Below are positions 7,644-14,521 of a DNA stretch of 16,443 nt, piece after piece. The stretch is taken from assembly GCA_937894955.1 (NCBI GenBank), contig CALAXO010000136.1, positions 1 to 16,443 on the forward strand, read 5' to 3'. Position 1 is the stretch's first letter. Every line of letters starts with the position of its first letter. Source of the stretch: an uncultured Clostridia bacterium. Lineage in GTDB: Bacteria; Bacillota; Clostridia; Christensenellales; CAG-138. The notes beneath the pieces are model-generated. The model made no database searches. It was not told where the DNA came from and saw only the letters and a program-made list of their open reading frames with translations. Position numbers and translations under genes: made by a program.

Positions 7644-8366
7644 ATGTTAACACTTTTTATACGAACGCTGCTTGTGTACATTTTTATGTTTGTTGTTCTC
7701 AGGCTCATGGGCAAGCGTCAGCTGAGCGACATGCAGCCGTTTGACCTTGCAATAACGCTGCTTATTGCGAACCTTGCAGCACTGCCGATGTCCGATCCCG
7801 CAATTCCGCTGCTGTACGGAGTCGTTCCGATCATTGCAATGTTTGCGCTGCACCGCCTGATTTCGTTCATGTCACTGAAAAGCGAAAAGCTGCGCAAACT
7901 CGTCTGCGGAAGTCCGCTTGTTATGATTTCCGGGGGGGTTGTGCGCGAGGATGCCATGCGCGCAGCCAATTACAGTTTATCCGACCTTGCCGAACAGCTG
8001 CGTATGAAGGATGTGTTTTCAATCTCGCAGGTTGAGTATGCCATCCTTGAAACGGACGGCGGACTCAGCGTGCTTTTGAAAGGACCGTTTCAAACCCCGA
8101 CCAACGAGGGACTGAAGCTTGAATCCGAAAAAGCTATGCCCGCATTGCTGCTTATCTGCGACGGACAGGTTCATCCGGAGGCAGTTCAGGCGGCGGGTTT
8201 GGACGAGAACGGGTTTTATACATTGCTGAAAAGGTTCGGAATCGACCGAGCCGAGGACTGCCTTTTTATGTCCGTTGATTCAGGCGGAATTGTTCACGTT
8301 CAGCAAAAGCAAAAAGCCTGCACAAAGGTCCGCGCACGCTTTACGAATCTGCACGAAAAAAATTGA
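7644..8366 (+). CDS. YetF-like membrane protein (DUF421)
   Basis: This 240-residue protein has the DUF421/YetF layout. Hydrophobic segments at about 3-21, 34-50 and 54-75 are followed by a cytosolic two-part domain. Conserved landmarks are LRLMGKRQLSDMQPFDL at 19-35, the short GSPLVMISGGVV segment after the helices, and the SLSDLAEQLRMKDVFSISQVEYAILETDGGLSVL block. Members are common in spore-forming Firmicutes (YetF, YrbG, YkjA, YcaP). Their biochemical role is unsettled, so no specific function is given. AAAGG and GGTAAAG stand before the ATG. A DUF4363 gene follows 66 bases downstream, a frequent pairing in Clostridia. I see no strong promoter in the divergent region facing this gene. Confidence 0.9.
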   Translation: MLTLFIRTLLVYIFMFVVLRLMGKRQLSDMQPFDLAITLLIANLAALPMSDPAIPLLYGVVPIIAMFALHRLISFMSLKSEKLRKLVCGSPLVMISGGVVREDAMRAANYSLSDLAEQLRMKDVFSISQVEYAILETDGGLSVLLKGPFQTPTNEGLKLESEKAMPALLLICDGQVHPEAVQAAGLDENGFYTLLKRFGIDRAEDCLFMSVDSGGIVHVQQKQKACTKVRARFTNLHEKN

Positions 8367-8432
8367 TGCTGTCTTTTGTCTGCACCGAATGCGCGGCAAA
8401 ACAAAACACATTGTCCGTCACGGAGGAACCGT

Positions 8433-8909
8433 ATGATGAATCAGGAAAAAGAGAACAGAGAAACGCTTAAAAAACTTGAGTCGAACGCAATGAAAAAAGA
8501 AGCAAACGCAAATATACGCAATCAGTCTGCGGTTTCTGCCGCGGCACTGGCTTTCGGAATGCTTCTGCTTGTTTTTGTCTTTATTTTTTCTAACACTTAT
8601 ATAAAAAAATTGGAGCGGAAAATTCTTCCGATGATCGATGCCGGCTGTTATGCTGCCGAAACGGAAGATTTTGCCGCCGCTCATTCTGCCGGAGAAAGCA
8701 TTTATCAGCTTCTTATGGATTCGGAACCGACGCTGAAACTGCTGTTCAGTCACCGTGATGTCCTTGAAATTCAACTTTATGCCGCTGCAATTGCCGACCT
8801 CGGCGCGGACGGTAAGCGGGATGAATACATTGAAAACTTTTCCGCAATCAAGAGATGGTTCTCGTTTTTTACGGAAACAAACGACCTTTCCCTGGAAGGA
8901 ATTTTTTAA
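8433..8909 (+). CDS. DUF4363 family membrane-anchored protein
   Basis: This 158-residue protein has a charged cytosolic start of about 30 residues and one membrane segment at about 32-53 (AAALAFGMLLLVFVFIFS). A predicted extracytoplasmic helical domain follows, with a W-x-S-F-F segment near the end. Its size, topology and place directly after a DUF421 gene fit the DUF4363 family, whose function is unknown. Two adjacent ATG codons (8433 and 8436) follow GGAGG at 8422-8426, so either could be used. An in-frame alternative start 19 codons further upstream has no such site. The 253-base gap to dnaG contains no recognisable terminator. Confidence 0.75.
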   Translation: MMNQEKENRETLKKLESNAMKKEANANIRNQSAVSAAALAFGMLLLVFVFIFSNTYIKKLERKILPMIDAGCYAAETEDFAAAHSAGESIYQLLMDSEPTLKLLFSHRDVLEIQLYAAAIADLGADGKRDEYIENFSAIKRWFSFFTETNDLSLEGIF

Positions 8910-9087
8910 GCCGAACCGGCACCTGCTCCGTGCATTGAAATACCGCCTACAAGATGCAGTTATGCCACAACACGGTTCATGTTTTGCCTTATTCCGCACC
9001 CAACAGGCATCGGTTCAGAAATATATTTCTATTCCTGAGGTTTGTTTCAATTTTTTTTGCAGGAATTTTTCGTTTCATGTCGTAATG

Positions 9088-9093
9088 TATAAA
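9088..9093 (+). promoter_or_regulatory. Weak candidate -10 box upstream of dnaG
   Basis: TATAAA preceded by TG lies 70 bases before the dnaG start. The matching -35 position is only a T-rich stretch, so this is tentative. The 253-base gap before dnaG otherwise shows no terminator, RNA gene or strong hairpin that I can recognise. Confidence 0.3.
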
Positions 9094-9162
9094 TGTAAAG
9101 GGGAAAAGGAAGGTTGATTTCGGCCGACTTTCCACTTTCAAAACTGTATCGGCGAGGACATA

Positions 9163-10953
9163 ATGGCATTTCCGGAAACGTGGCTCAATGAATTGATGAA
9201 CAGAAACGACATCGTTTCCGTCGTTTCCGAATACACGCGTCTTTCCCCGAAGGGAGGGCGTCTTTGGGGACTCTGTCCTTTTCATCCGGAGCGTGATGCA
9301 TCGTTCACCGTCAGCCCCGACAAGCAGGTTTTTCATTGCTTCAGCTGTAAAGCCGGCGGGAGCGTGATCCAGTTCATCATGCAGGCCGAAAGCCTCGGGT
9401 ACGCTGATGCGGTGCGTTTTCTTGCGCAGCGGGCGGGCATGGACATGCCGAACGAAATCAACGATGCAAAACTGCGCGAAGAGAAAGCCCTGCGTGACAG
9501 GCTGTATGAAGCAAATCGTGAGGCAGCAATGTTCTATCACCAAGTGCTGCTTTCCGATGCCGGACTTCCGGCGCGGCAGTATCTGCTTAACCGCGGTATA
9601 GACGGCAGCACGGCTGTCCGTTTCGGGCTCGGTTATTCGCCCAATGATTGGGATGAACTTTTTAAACATATGACTTCCGCAGGTTACACGCGCGATGAAC
9701 TTATTTCAGCCGGGCTTTGCGTCAAAGGACGCAAAGATGAAACAAAAACCTTTGACTTTTTTCACGACAGGCTGATGTTTCCGGTCATTTCCGCAAGCGG
9801 ACGCGTTCTTGCATTCGGCGGACGCATCATCGGCAAGGGTGAAGGCGCAAAGTATATGAACACCGGAGACACGCTCATATATAACAAGCGTCACAATATC
9901 TATGCCGTCAACCTTATGAAAGGGCGCAAGCTTGACGAGCTTATCATGGTCGAAGGTTATATGGATGTTATCAGCCTTCATCAAGCCGGAATCGACAACG
10001 CCGTTGCTTCCCTCGGCACCGCGCTGACAAGCCAGCAGGTGCGTCTCATGGGACGATTTGCAAAGCGGGTCTGTTATGCCTACGACGGAGATTCTGCGGG
10101 ACAGAAAGCAATGCTGCGCGGAGTTGATATTATTGCCCGCGGGGAACTTGAGCCGCGCGTCATAGTCATTCCCGGGGGGCAGGATCCGGATGAATTCGTT
10201 CGTGCGAACGGAGCCGAAGCGTTTCTCAAGTTAAAGGATGCTTCTCTTACGGCCGTTATGTTTAAGCTTGAAACAATGGCCAATGCGGTTGACCTTAACA
10301 CTGCGGACGGACGGCAGAAATACGCTTCCGATGCATGCCGGCTCCTCGCTTCACTTGAGCCCGTGGAACGCGATCGCTATATCAAAGTTGTTTCCGAAAG
10401 GAGCGGCATAGCCCGTGAGGTTATTCAAAGCCAATGCGGTGTTGATGCCGAGCGTGCCGAAGACGGCATTGCACCCGCAGCAGCGAAACCCGCATTCGAC
10501 TCCGTTGGGTACAAAAAGCCGCAGATGCTGAAAAAACGCGAAAAAGTGGAACAGCTTCTGCTTGCCTGCATGCTTGTTTCAAGGCAGGATGCCGCCGCAA
10601 TCGAACAGCTTGAGAATTTTTCAACAGAGCTTTTTTCAACGCCGGGTACGGCAAAGTTTGCCGCCATGCTAACGGAGGCATATAAAACCGCCGAAACACC
10701 TGATGTTCGGCTTCTTCTTGCGGAGTTGAACGGCGATGAAAGCGAGATCGCGAGTGCTGCGGCTGCGCTTGCAGAGGACATAACCTCTCCGCTTGAGTCC
10801 GCCGCCGACTGTATTAATTCTATTCTGTATGATAAATACAGTGAGCGCATACGGCAGCTTGCGGCACTTTCAGAAGCGGAAACGGATAAAGCCAAGCGAG
10901 CGGAGCTTTTGCGCGAACAGATGGATCTTATGCTGAAGCTCAGGAAAACCTGA
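9163..10953 (+). CDS. dnaG: DNA primase
   Basis: This 596-residue protein is bacterial primase, which makes RNA primers at the replication fork and docks on the DnaB helicase. The N-terminal zinc ribbon is complete: C38-x2-H41-x17-C59-x2-C62 within GLCPFHPERDASF and HCFSCKAGG. The RNA polymerase core carries the TOPRIM motifs VEGYMDV (Glu264) and YAYDGDSAG (Asp308, Asp310), which bind catalytic metal. FHDRLMFPVISASGRVLAFGGR at 200-221 is also conserved. The C-terminal region from about 455 is the helicase-binding part and is typically divergent. GAGG lies 6-9 bases before the ATG. dnaG followed by the housekeeping sigma gene is the classic Firmicutes macromolecular-synthesis arrangement. The 144-base gap to sigA holds no clear terminator, so cotranscription is likely. 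Confidence 0.97.
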   Translation: MAFPETWLNELMNRNDIVSVVSEYTRLSPKGGRLWGLCPFHPERDASFTVSPDKQVFHCFSCKAGGSVIQFIMQAESLGYADAVRFLAQRAGMDMPNEINDAKLREEKALRDRLYEANREAAMFYHQVLLSDAGLPARQYLLNRGIDGSTAVRFGLGYSPNDWDELFKHMTSAGYTRDELISAGLCVKGRKDETKTFDFFHDRLMFPVISASGRVLAFGGRIIGKGEGAKYMNTGDTLIYNKRHNIYAVNLMKGRKLDELIMVEGYMDVISLHQAGIDNAVASLGTALTSQQVRLMGRFAKRVCYAYDGDSAGQKAMLRGVDIIARGELEPRVIVIPGGQDPDEFVRANGAEAFLKLKDASLTAVMFKLETMANAVDLNTADGRQKYASDACRLLASLEPVERDRYIKVVSERSGIAREVIQSQCGVDAERAEDGIAPAAAKPAFDSVGYKKPQMLKKREKVEQLLLACMLVSRQDAAAIEQLENFSTELFSTPGTAKFAAMLTEAYKTAETPDVRLLLAELNGDESEIASAAAALAEDITSPLESAADCINSILYDKYSERIRQLAALSEAETDKAKRAELLREQMDLMLKLRKT

Positions 10954-11097
10954 TTTAGGGTTTTGCCGAAAATCCGATTGATTCGTTTCCTTCCGGAAAT
11001 TTCTTTCGGGTTTATGCAGGTTCGGCGGATTCGGTACTGCTTAATTAAACATATTTAAACAAAAAGTATCACAAATCAACCAAGGAGGTTCAAATAC

Positions 11098-12183
11098 ATG
11101 ACAGATGAAACCGGATTGACTCCCATGCAAAAAGTGGACGAGCTGATTGAACGCGGCAAAAGCAAGGGCGAACTGACATATAAAGAGGTTATTGACACAT
11201 TGGGCAACGATGCATTGGATGTTGACCAAATGGAAGTCGTCTATGATAGATTTGAAGATGCGGATATCAACGTTGTTGAAGAAATCGACCCCGGTGAAAT
11301 CGCCGGCGAGGATGTTACGGAAATCGACCCCAAGCTTGCCGTAACCGAAGGAATCGCAATCGATGACCCCGTGCGCATGTATCTTAAAGAAATCGGCAAA
11401 GTGCCGCTTCTTAGCTCCGCTCAGGAAATTGACATTGCAAAGCGTATGGCGGACGGCGATGAAGAGGCCAAACAGCAGCTTGCGGAAGCGAACCTCAGGC
11501 TTGTTGTCAGCGTTGCAAAGCGTTACGTCGGCAGAGGGATGCAGTTCCTTGACCTGATCCAGGAGGGCAATCTCGGCCTTATCAAGGCGGTCGATAAATT
11601 TGATTACCATAAGGGCTACAAGTTTTCAACATATGCAACATGGTGGATCCGCCAGGCAATAACGCGCGCAATTGCGGACCAGGCGCGCACCATCAGGATT
11701 CCCGTGCACATGGTTGAAACCATCAACAAGCTTGTTCGCGTTAACAGGCAGCTGCTTCAGGAACTCGGCAGAGAGCCCCGTCCCGATGAAATTGCGGAAG
11801 AAATGGGCATCAGCGAAGAAAAGGTTCGCGAAATCATAAAAATCGCTCAGGAACCCGTTTCTCTTGAAACACCCATCGGCGAAGAGGAGGACAGTCATCT
11901 CGGAGATTTCATTCCCGATGATGATGCCCCCGCACCCGACAGCATGGCCACATATGCAATGCTTAAAAAGCAGCTCACGGAAGTGCTTGACACGCTCACC
12001 CCTCGGGAGGAAAAAGTCGTTCGTCTGCGTTTCGGGCTTGACGACGGCAAAACCCGCACGCTTGAGGATGTCGGCAAGGAATTCAATGTCACCCGTGAGC
12101 GTATCCGCCAAATCGAAGCCAAGGCTCTCCGCAAGCTGCGTCATCCCAGCCGCAGTAAGCGCCTTAAGGATTATCTCGACTGA
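11098..12183 (+). CDS. rpoD: RNA polymerase primary sigma factor (sigma-A/RpoD)
   Basis: This 361-residue protein is the housekeeping sigma factor. Residues 1-75 form an acidic, region 1.1-like start. DPVRMYLKEIGKVPLLS at 90-106 is region 1.2. Region 2 includes NLRLVVSVAKRY and the -10 recognition and melting segment KGYKFSTYATWWIRQAITRA at 172-191. Region 3 covers about 200-255. Region 4.2 is the helix-turn-helix TLEDVGKEFNVTRERIRQIE at 321-340, which reads the -35 box. All key residues are present and length is close to Bacillus SigA. A strong AGGAGG ribosome site precedes the ATG. The gene follows dnaG and ends at a strong terminator. The sigma-A type promoters listed elsewhere in this window match what this protein is expected to recognise. 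Confidence 0.97.
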   Translation: MTDETGLTPMQKVDELIERGKSKGELTYKEVIDTLGNDALDVDQMEVVYDRFEDADINVVEEIDPGEIAGEDVTEIDPKLAVTEGIAIDDPVRMYLKEIGKVPLLSSAQEIDIAKRMADGDEEAKQQLAEANLRLVVSVAKRYVGRGMQFLDLIQEGNLGLIKAVDKFDYHKGYKFSTYATWWIRQAITRAIADQARTIRIPVHMVETINKLVRVNRQLLQELGREPRPDEIAEEMGISEEKVREIIKIAQEPVSLETPIGEEEDSHLGDFIPDDDAPAPDSMATYAMLKKQLTEVLDTLTPREEKVVRLRFGLDDGKTRTLEDVGKEFNVTRERIRQIEAKALRKLRHPSRSKRLKDYLD

Positions 12184-12209
12184 TTCCCGATTTCGGTTTT
12201 GTTCAATCC

Positions 12210-12250
12210 GCAGCGCCGCTGCATGCCAAACGCCGCGGCGCTGCCTTTTT
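12210..12250 (+). terminator. Strong intrinsic terminator after sigA
   Basis: A perfect 10-base-pair GC-rich stem (GCAGCGCCGC 12210-12219 with GCGGCGCTGC 12235-12244) is followed by C and five T. It lies 27 bases after the sigA stop and closes the dnaG-sigA unit. Confidence 0.9.
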
Positions 12251-12290
12251 GTGTGCATTATGTGACTTAAGCTGCCGAAAGTCGGATACG

Positions 12291-12308
12291 CAAATTGTGG
12301 CCAATTTG
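12291..12308. repeat. 18-base palindrome, possible operator
   Basis: CAAATTG and CAATTTG flank a 4-base centre (TGGC). The palindrome lies about 30 bases upstream of the -35 box at 12339, after the sigA terminator. It is therefore likely to matter as DNA, if at all. No known operator is recognised. Confidence 0.35.
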
Positions 12309-12338
12309 TGAATTTTTTATTTTCGGCATTTTCGCCTA

Positions 12339-12367
12339 TTGAAATTCTGTCGATTATCCGTTAAAAT
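12339..12367 (+). promoter_or_regulatory. Sigma-A promoter for the L,D-transpeptidase gene
   Basis: TTGAAA (12339-12344), a 17-base spacer and TAAAAT (12362-12367) give a close match to consensus. Transcription would start near 12374 and leave a leader of about 110 bases before the start codon. Confidence 0.7.
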
Positions 12368-12419
12368 ACGCATTGCCGATGCACGGTTGAAGGCGCGGTG
12401 CGCAGTCGCCGAAATAATA

Positions 12420-12447
12420 TTGCAGTTTTTTCGGCGTATTATAGTAT
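12420..12447 (+). promoter_or_regulatory. Possible second promoter close to the transpeptidase gene
   Basis: TTGCAG (12420-12425) is followed after 16 bases by TAGTAT (12442-12447); a TATTAT with 19-base spacing is an alternative. It would give a short leader of about 30 bases. The -35 lies in the loop of a hairpin (12407-12436). It is weaker than the promoter at 12339. Confidence 0.35.
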
Positions 12448-12484
12448 TATATTCAAAAAGTGACACGTTGGAGGTGTTTCTTTT

Positions 12485-13663
12485 ATGAAACGTATCATTG
12501 GTATTATTCTTTCTTTTGCCACAATCTTCTGCTTGACAGCCTGTTCCTGTACCGGCGGCGACACGCCAACGCCCGAGCCGTTTATCGGAAGCACTTCGCC
12601 GACACTCGATCCGCCTGAAACGCCGGATGATAATACCGAGGAGCCCGACTCTACCGAAACGCCCGTTCCGACAACGGACGCTGTTACCGATGTGCCCGAA
12701 ACACCGGTGCCGACGCCTACCCCTGTTCCGACGGCTGTCCCGTCACCCTCGCGCAATCCGTATCCTTCAGATGACCCGGTTGAAGCAAAATATGCCGACG
12801 CAGGAAAAAAATTCATGCGTAAACTTAAAAAAACCGAGGGTTATGAGGATCTTGACATCAAGGGCAAATACGGTTACCCTTACCTTATCTGCATCAATCG
12901 CGCGGGAAACACCGTTACCGTTTATTGCATTGACGAAGAGGGCAACTACACCCGTCCCTACCTTTCCATGGTTTGCTCCGCAGGTTATGCAACACCGCGC
13001 GGCATCTTCAAAACCAAGGAACGCTACAGTTGGCATACCCTTATGGGGCCCTGCTACGGGCAGTATGTGACCCGAATTGTTGACGGCATCCTTTTCCATT
13101 CCGTACCGTATTATACGATTCACAAATACGATTTGGAATACAAGCAATACAACAAGCTTGGCAACCTTGCTTCCGCCGGCTGTATCAGGCTCGCCTGCAA
13201 CGATGCAAAGTGGATTTTTGACAATGTTCCGCACGGCACAACGGTTGTTATATACGATAACTGGAGCAGTGTCGGTCCCCTCGGCAAGCCTACACCCTAC
13301 AAAGTTAACATCGGCGACATCTTCACCCGCGGTTGGGATCCCACCGATCCTGACAAGGCTAACCCTTGGGGCGATGAATACAAAGCGGGTTCAACCATTC
13401 GTTCCGTACTTGCACAGCGTGATTATGAATATGCCATTGCACACGGACTTTGGAACAGCACAATAAACCGTCCCGAAAAGCCCACGCCTACCCCGGTCAT
13501 AACGCCGTCGCCGACCCCGACAGTCGAACCGAGTCTGACGCCCGAACCCACCGGTACACCCGAGCCGTCAGCTTCGCCCGAACCGCCGGAATCATCAACC
13601 CCGACTGCAACACCTCAACCGACTCCGTCGGTCGAAACACCCCCGCCTTCAGCCAATCCCTGA
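12485..13663 (+). CDS. Lipoprotein L,D-transpeptidase (YkuD domain) with Pro/Thr-rich tails
   Basis: This 392-residue exported protein starts with a lipoprotein signal: basic MKR, a hydrophobic core, and lipobox LTAC with Cys20 as the lipidated residue. Residues about 24-95 are a Pro/Thr/Glu-rich linker. Residues about 130-258 form the YkuD catalytic domain, with TPRGIF at 170-175, His205 in FHSVPYY, and the nucleophile Cys233 in SAGCIRL. Many YkuD proteins have SHGC here; the alanine in place of histidine is a variant I believe is tolerated in clostridial members. Residues about 330-392 form a second Thr-Pro repeat tail with no LPXTG sorting motif. Such enzymes form 3-3 peptidoglycan cross-links or attach proteins to the wall. 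The tails may span the wall. GGAGG precedes the ATG by about 10 bases. Confidence 0.9.
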   Translation: MKRIIGIILSFATIFCLTACSCTGGDTPTPEPFIGSTSPTLDPPETPDDNTEEPDSTETPVPTTDAVTDVPETPVPTPTPVPTAVPSPSRNPYPSDDPVEAKYADAGKKFMRKLKKTEGYEDLDIKGKYGYPYLICINRAGNTVTVYCIDEEGNYTRPYLSMVCSAGYATPRGIFKTKERYSWHTLMGPCYGQYVTRIVDGILFHSVPYYTIHKYDLEYKQYNKLGNLASAGCIRLACNDAKWIFDNVPHGTTVVIYDNWSSVGPLGKPTPYKVNIGDIFTRGWDPTDPDKANPWGDEYKAGSTIRSVLAQRDYEYAIAHGLWNSTINRPEKPTPTPVITPSPTPTVEPSLTPEPTGTPEPSASPEPPESSTPTATPQPTPSVETPPPSANP

Positions 13664-13700
13664 GCGGGCTGCTCATTGCCCGCCGCACATTCAGATGCGG
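13664..13700 (+). other. Two tandem small hairpins after the transpeptidase stop codon
   Basis: GCGGGC (13664-13669) pairs with GCCCGC (13678-13683). CCGCA (13683-13687) pairs with TGCGG (13696-13700). The arms share one base, so the two stems compete or stack. Neither is followed by a U-run. They sit just upstream of a proper terminator and may stabilise the mRNA 3' end. Confidence 0.4.
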
Positions 13701-13725
13701 TATTGATTAACACAAACTACAGCCG

Positions 13726-13758
13726 AAAAGAGATCGCGCTAAAAGCGGTCTCTTTTTT
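13726..13758 (+). terminator. Intrinsic terminator after the L,D-transpeptidase gene
   Basis: AGAGATCGC (13729-13737) pairs with GCGGTCTCT (13745-13753) with one G-U pair and a 7-base loop. A preceding A-run and a following run of six T flank it. It lies 62 bases after the stop codon. Confidence 0.85.
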
Positions 13759-13762
13759 ATCG

Positions 13763-13806
13763 GAAAGAATATGTCGGCTGCTCTGCCCTTGCAAACATAT
13801 TCTTTC
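13763..13806. repeat. 12-base perfect inverted repeat bracketing the queT -35 box
   Basis: GAAAGAATATGT (13763-13774) and ACATATTCTTTC (13795-13806) are exact reverse complements separated by 20 bases. The right arm fills most of the spacer between -35 and -10 of the queT promoter, and the -35 box lies in the loop. Arm centres are 32 bases apart, about three helical turns. The repeat lies after the previous terminator and before the predicted queT start site. It should therefore act as DNA, for example as an operator. Confidence 0.6.
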
Positions 13807-13817
13807 GATGGTATAAT
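13789..13817 (+). promoter_or_regulatory. Sigma-A promoter for queT
   Basis: TTGCAA (13789-13794), a 17-base spacer and a consensus TATAAT (13812-13817). Transcription should start near 13824, at the first base of the riboswitch-like stem. Confidence 0.85.
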
Positions 13818-13823
13818 TGAATT

Positions 13824-13878
13824 GTGAGTTCGAGACCATCCTCACAGAGGCATTTGCTGAAAAAACAAAACTAAGGAG
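13824..13878 (+). promoter_or_regulatory. Likely preQ1-I riboswitch controlling queT
   Basis: GTGAG (13824-13828) pairs with CTCAC (13841-13845) around a 12-base loop TTCGAGACCATC. An A-rich tail ends in AAAACTAAGGAG (13867-13878), which includes the ribosome site. The loop start TTC-n-AG and the tail AAACTAAGG resemble the class I preQ1 aptamer, in which the tail folds back as a pseudoknot and hides the Shine-Dalgarno sequence when preQ1 is bound. The next gene is QueT, the expected target. An insert of 14 bases (13846-13859) between stem and tail is not part of the minimal aptamer, so the match needs a covariance-model check. Confidence 0.65.
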
Positions 13879-13884
13879 AAAAAA

Positions 13885-14418
13885 ATGAAAAAAACATTCA
13901 CCCGGCAGCTTACGACAGCTGCCGCAGTTGCTGCGCTGTACACGGTGCTGTCTTTTGCATCAAGCTTTATTCCCACCGTGGGCGGTGTATTTCAATTTCG
14001 CGTATCCGAAGCATTGACGATTCTGCCGTATTTCACCCCCGCCGCGATCCCCGGACTGTTTATCGGCTGTCTGCTGTCCAATTTGATAACAGGCGCATTG
14101 CCGTATGATCTTATTTTCGGCAGCCTTGCAACGCTTATCGGAGCAATCGGAACCTACGCTCTTCGCAGACTCAGTGAGAATACCTCTCATTTTTCACAAA
14201 ACGGCCTGCCTCTCGGTGCGTGGCTTGCTCCGCTTCCGCCGATTGCGGCAAACACGATCATCATGCCGTTTGTTATCGCAAAAATATCTGAAATGCCGGA
14301 GTCGATTCCGCTGTTTGCGTTCTCCGTTTTCATCGGCGAAATTGTGTGCTGCGGCGGACTCGGGCTGCTGCTGCTTGCCGCATTGAAGAAACACCCGCAG
14401 CTGTTCGGGCACGAATGA
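13885..14418 (+). CDS. queT: QueT family queuosine-precursor transporter (ECF S component)
   Basis: This 177-residue protein is made of about five to six hydrophobic segments. It carries the QueT family signature FRVSEALTILPYFTPAAIPG (38-57), followed by LFIGCLLSNLITG and the DLIFGSLATLIGA stretch (75-87). QueT proteins are substrate-binding S components of energy-coupling factor transporters that import preQ1 or a related queuosine precursor. The shared EcfA/EcfA'/EcfT module is not in this window and is presumably encoded elsewhere. The start codon follows AAGGAG by 6 bases, and that ribosome site is part of the predicted riboswitch tail. The gene appears monocistronic: it has its own promoter, and rpmE downstream has another. 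No convincing terminator follows it. Confidence 0.92.
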   Translation: MKKTFTRQLTTAAAVAALYTVLSFASSFIPTVGGVFQFRVSEALTILPYFTPAAIPGLFIGCLLSNLITGALPYDLIFGSLATLIGAIGTYALRRLSENTSHFSQNGLPLGAWLAPLPPIAANTIIMPFVIAKISEMPESIPLFAFSVFIGEIVCCGGLGLLLLAALKKHPQLFGHE

Positions 14419-14463
14419 ACGGTTCGCCCACACATGCGGACTGTGCCGCCTGATTTAAATATA

Positions 14464-14482
14464 TTTTGCATTATCTGCAAAA
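14464..14482. repeat. Inverted repeat upstream of the rpmE promoter
   Basis: TTTTGCA (14464-14470) and TGCAAAA (14476-14482) are perfect reverse complements around TTATC. The repeat ends five bases before the rpmE -35 box. It could be an operator, or a weak hairpin after queT. It lacks a U-run on the plus strand. Confidence 0.35.
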
Positions 14483-14487
14483 AAAGC

Positions 14488-14517
14488 TTGCAAACAATGC
14501 ATATTCGGGTGTATAAT
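14488..14517 (+). promoter_or_regulatory. Sigma-A promoter for rpmE
   Basis: TTGCAA (14488-14493), an 18-base spacer and a consensus TATAAT (14512-14517), with TG just before the -10. The expected start is near 14524, giving a leader of about 73 bases. Confidence 0.75.
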
Positions 14518-14521
14518 TATT

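Larger units (their letters stand above)
12184..12484 (+). other. Intergenic region between sigA and the transpeptidase gene
   Basis: These 301 bases contain no convincing gene. In order they hold the sigA terminator, an 18-base palindrome, a good sigma-A promoter and an 8-base-pair hairpin (CGCCGAAA 12407-12414 with TTTCGGCG 12429-12436). A second possible promoter and a GGAGG ribosome site at 12470-12474 follow. The hairpin has no U-run and so is not a terminator. It would lie in the 5' leader of transcripts from the first promoter. Confidence 0.6.

Noticed and set aside
7451..7714. N-terminal extension of the DUF3810 protein by 88 codons
   Set aside because: It would run through the divergent intergenic region and into the yetF-like gene, crosses an extended -10 promoter, and has no family-like residues. 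The ATG at 7450 has a better ribosome site.
8989..9669. Leftward open frame of 226 codons opposite the start of dnaG
   Set aside because: It is antisense to the conserved zinc-binding and core region of dnaG, its translation has no recognisable domain, and no ribosome site precedes it.
11041..11610. Leftward open frame of 189 codons opposite the 5' part of sigA
   Set aside because: Antisense to a confidently assigned gene, with no promoter or ribosome site and no family resemblance.
11626..12258. Leftward open frame of 210 codons opposite sigA
   Set aside because: It mirrors the highly conserved region 2-4 codons of sigA and crosses the sigA terminator. The open frame follows from codon bias on the opposite strand.
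12439..12816. Leftward frame encoding a Gly/Val/Ser repeat protein
   Set aside because: It is the reverse reading of the Thr-Pro repeat codons of the transpeptidase and overlaps its promoter. The repeats are a reflection of the real gene.
12485..13663. Loss of catalytic function in the YkuD domain because SAGC replaces SHGC
   Set aside because: The nucleophile Cys233, the His205 and the following arginine are intact, and the serine-x-glycine-cysteine form occurs in active-looking family members, so inactivation is not supported.
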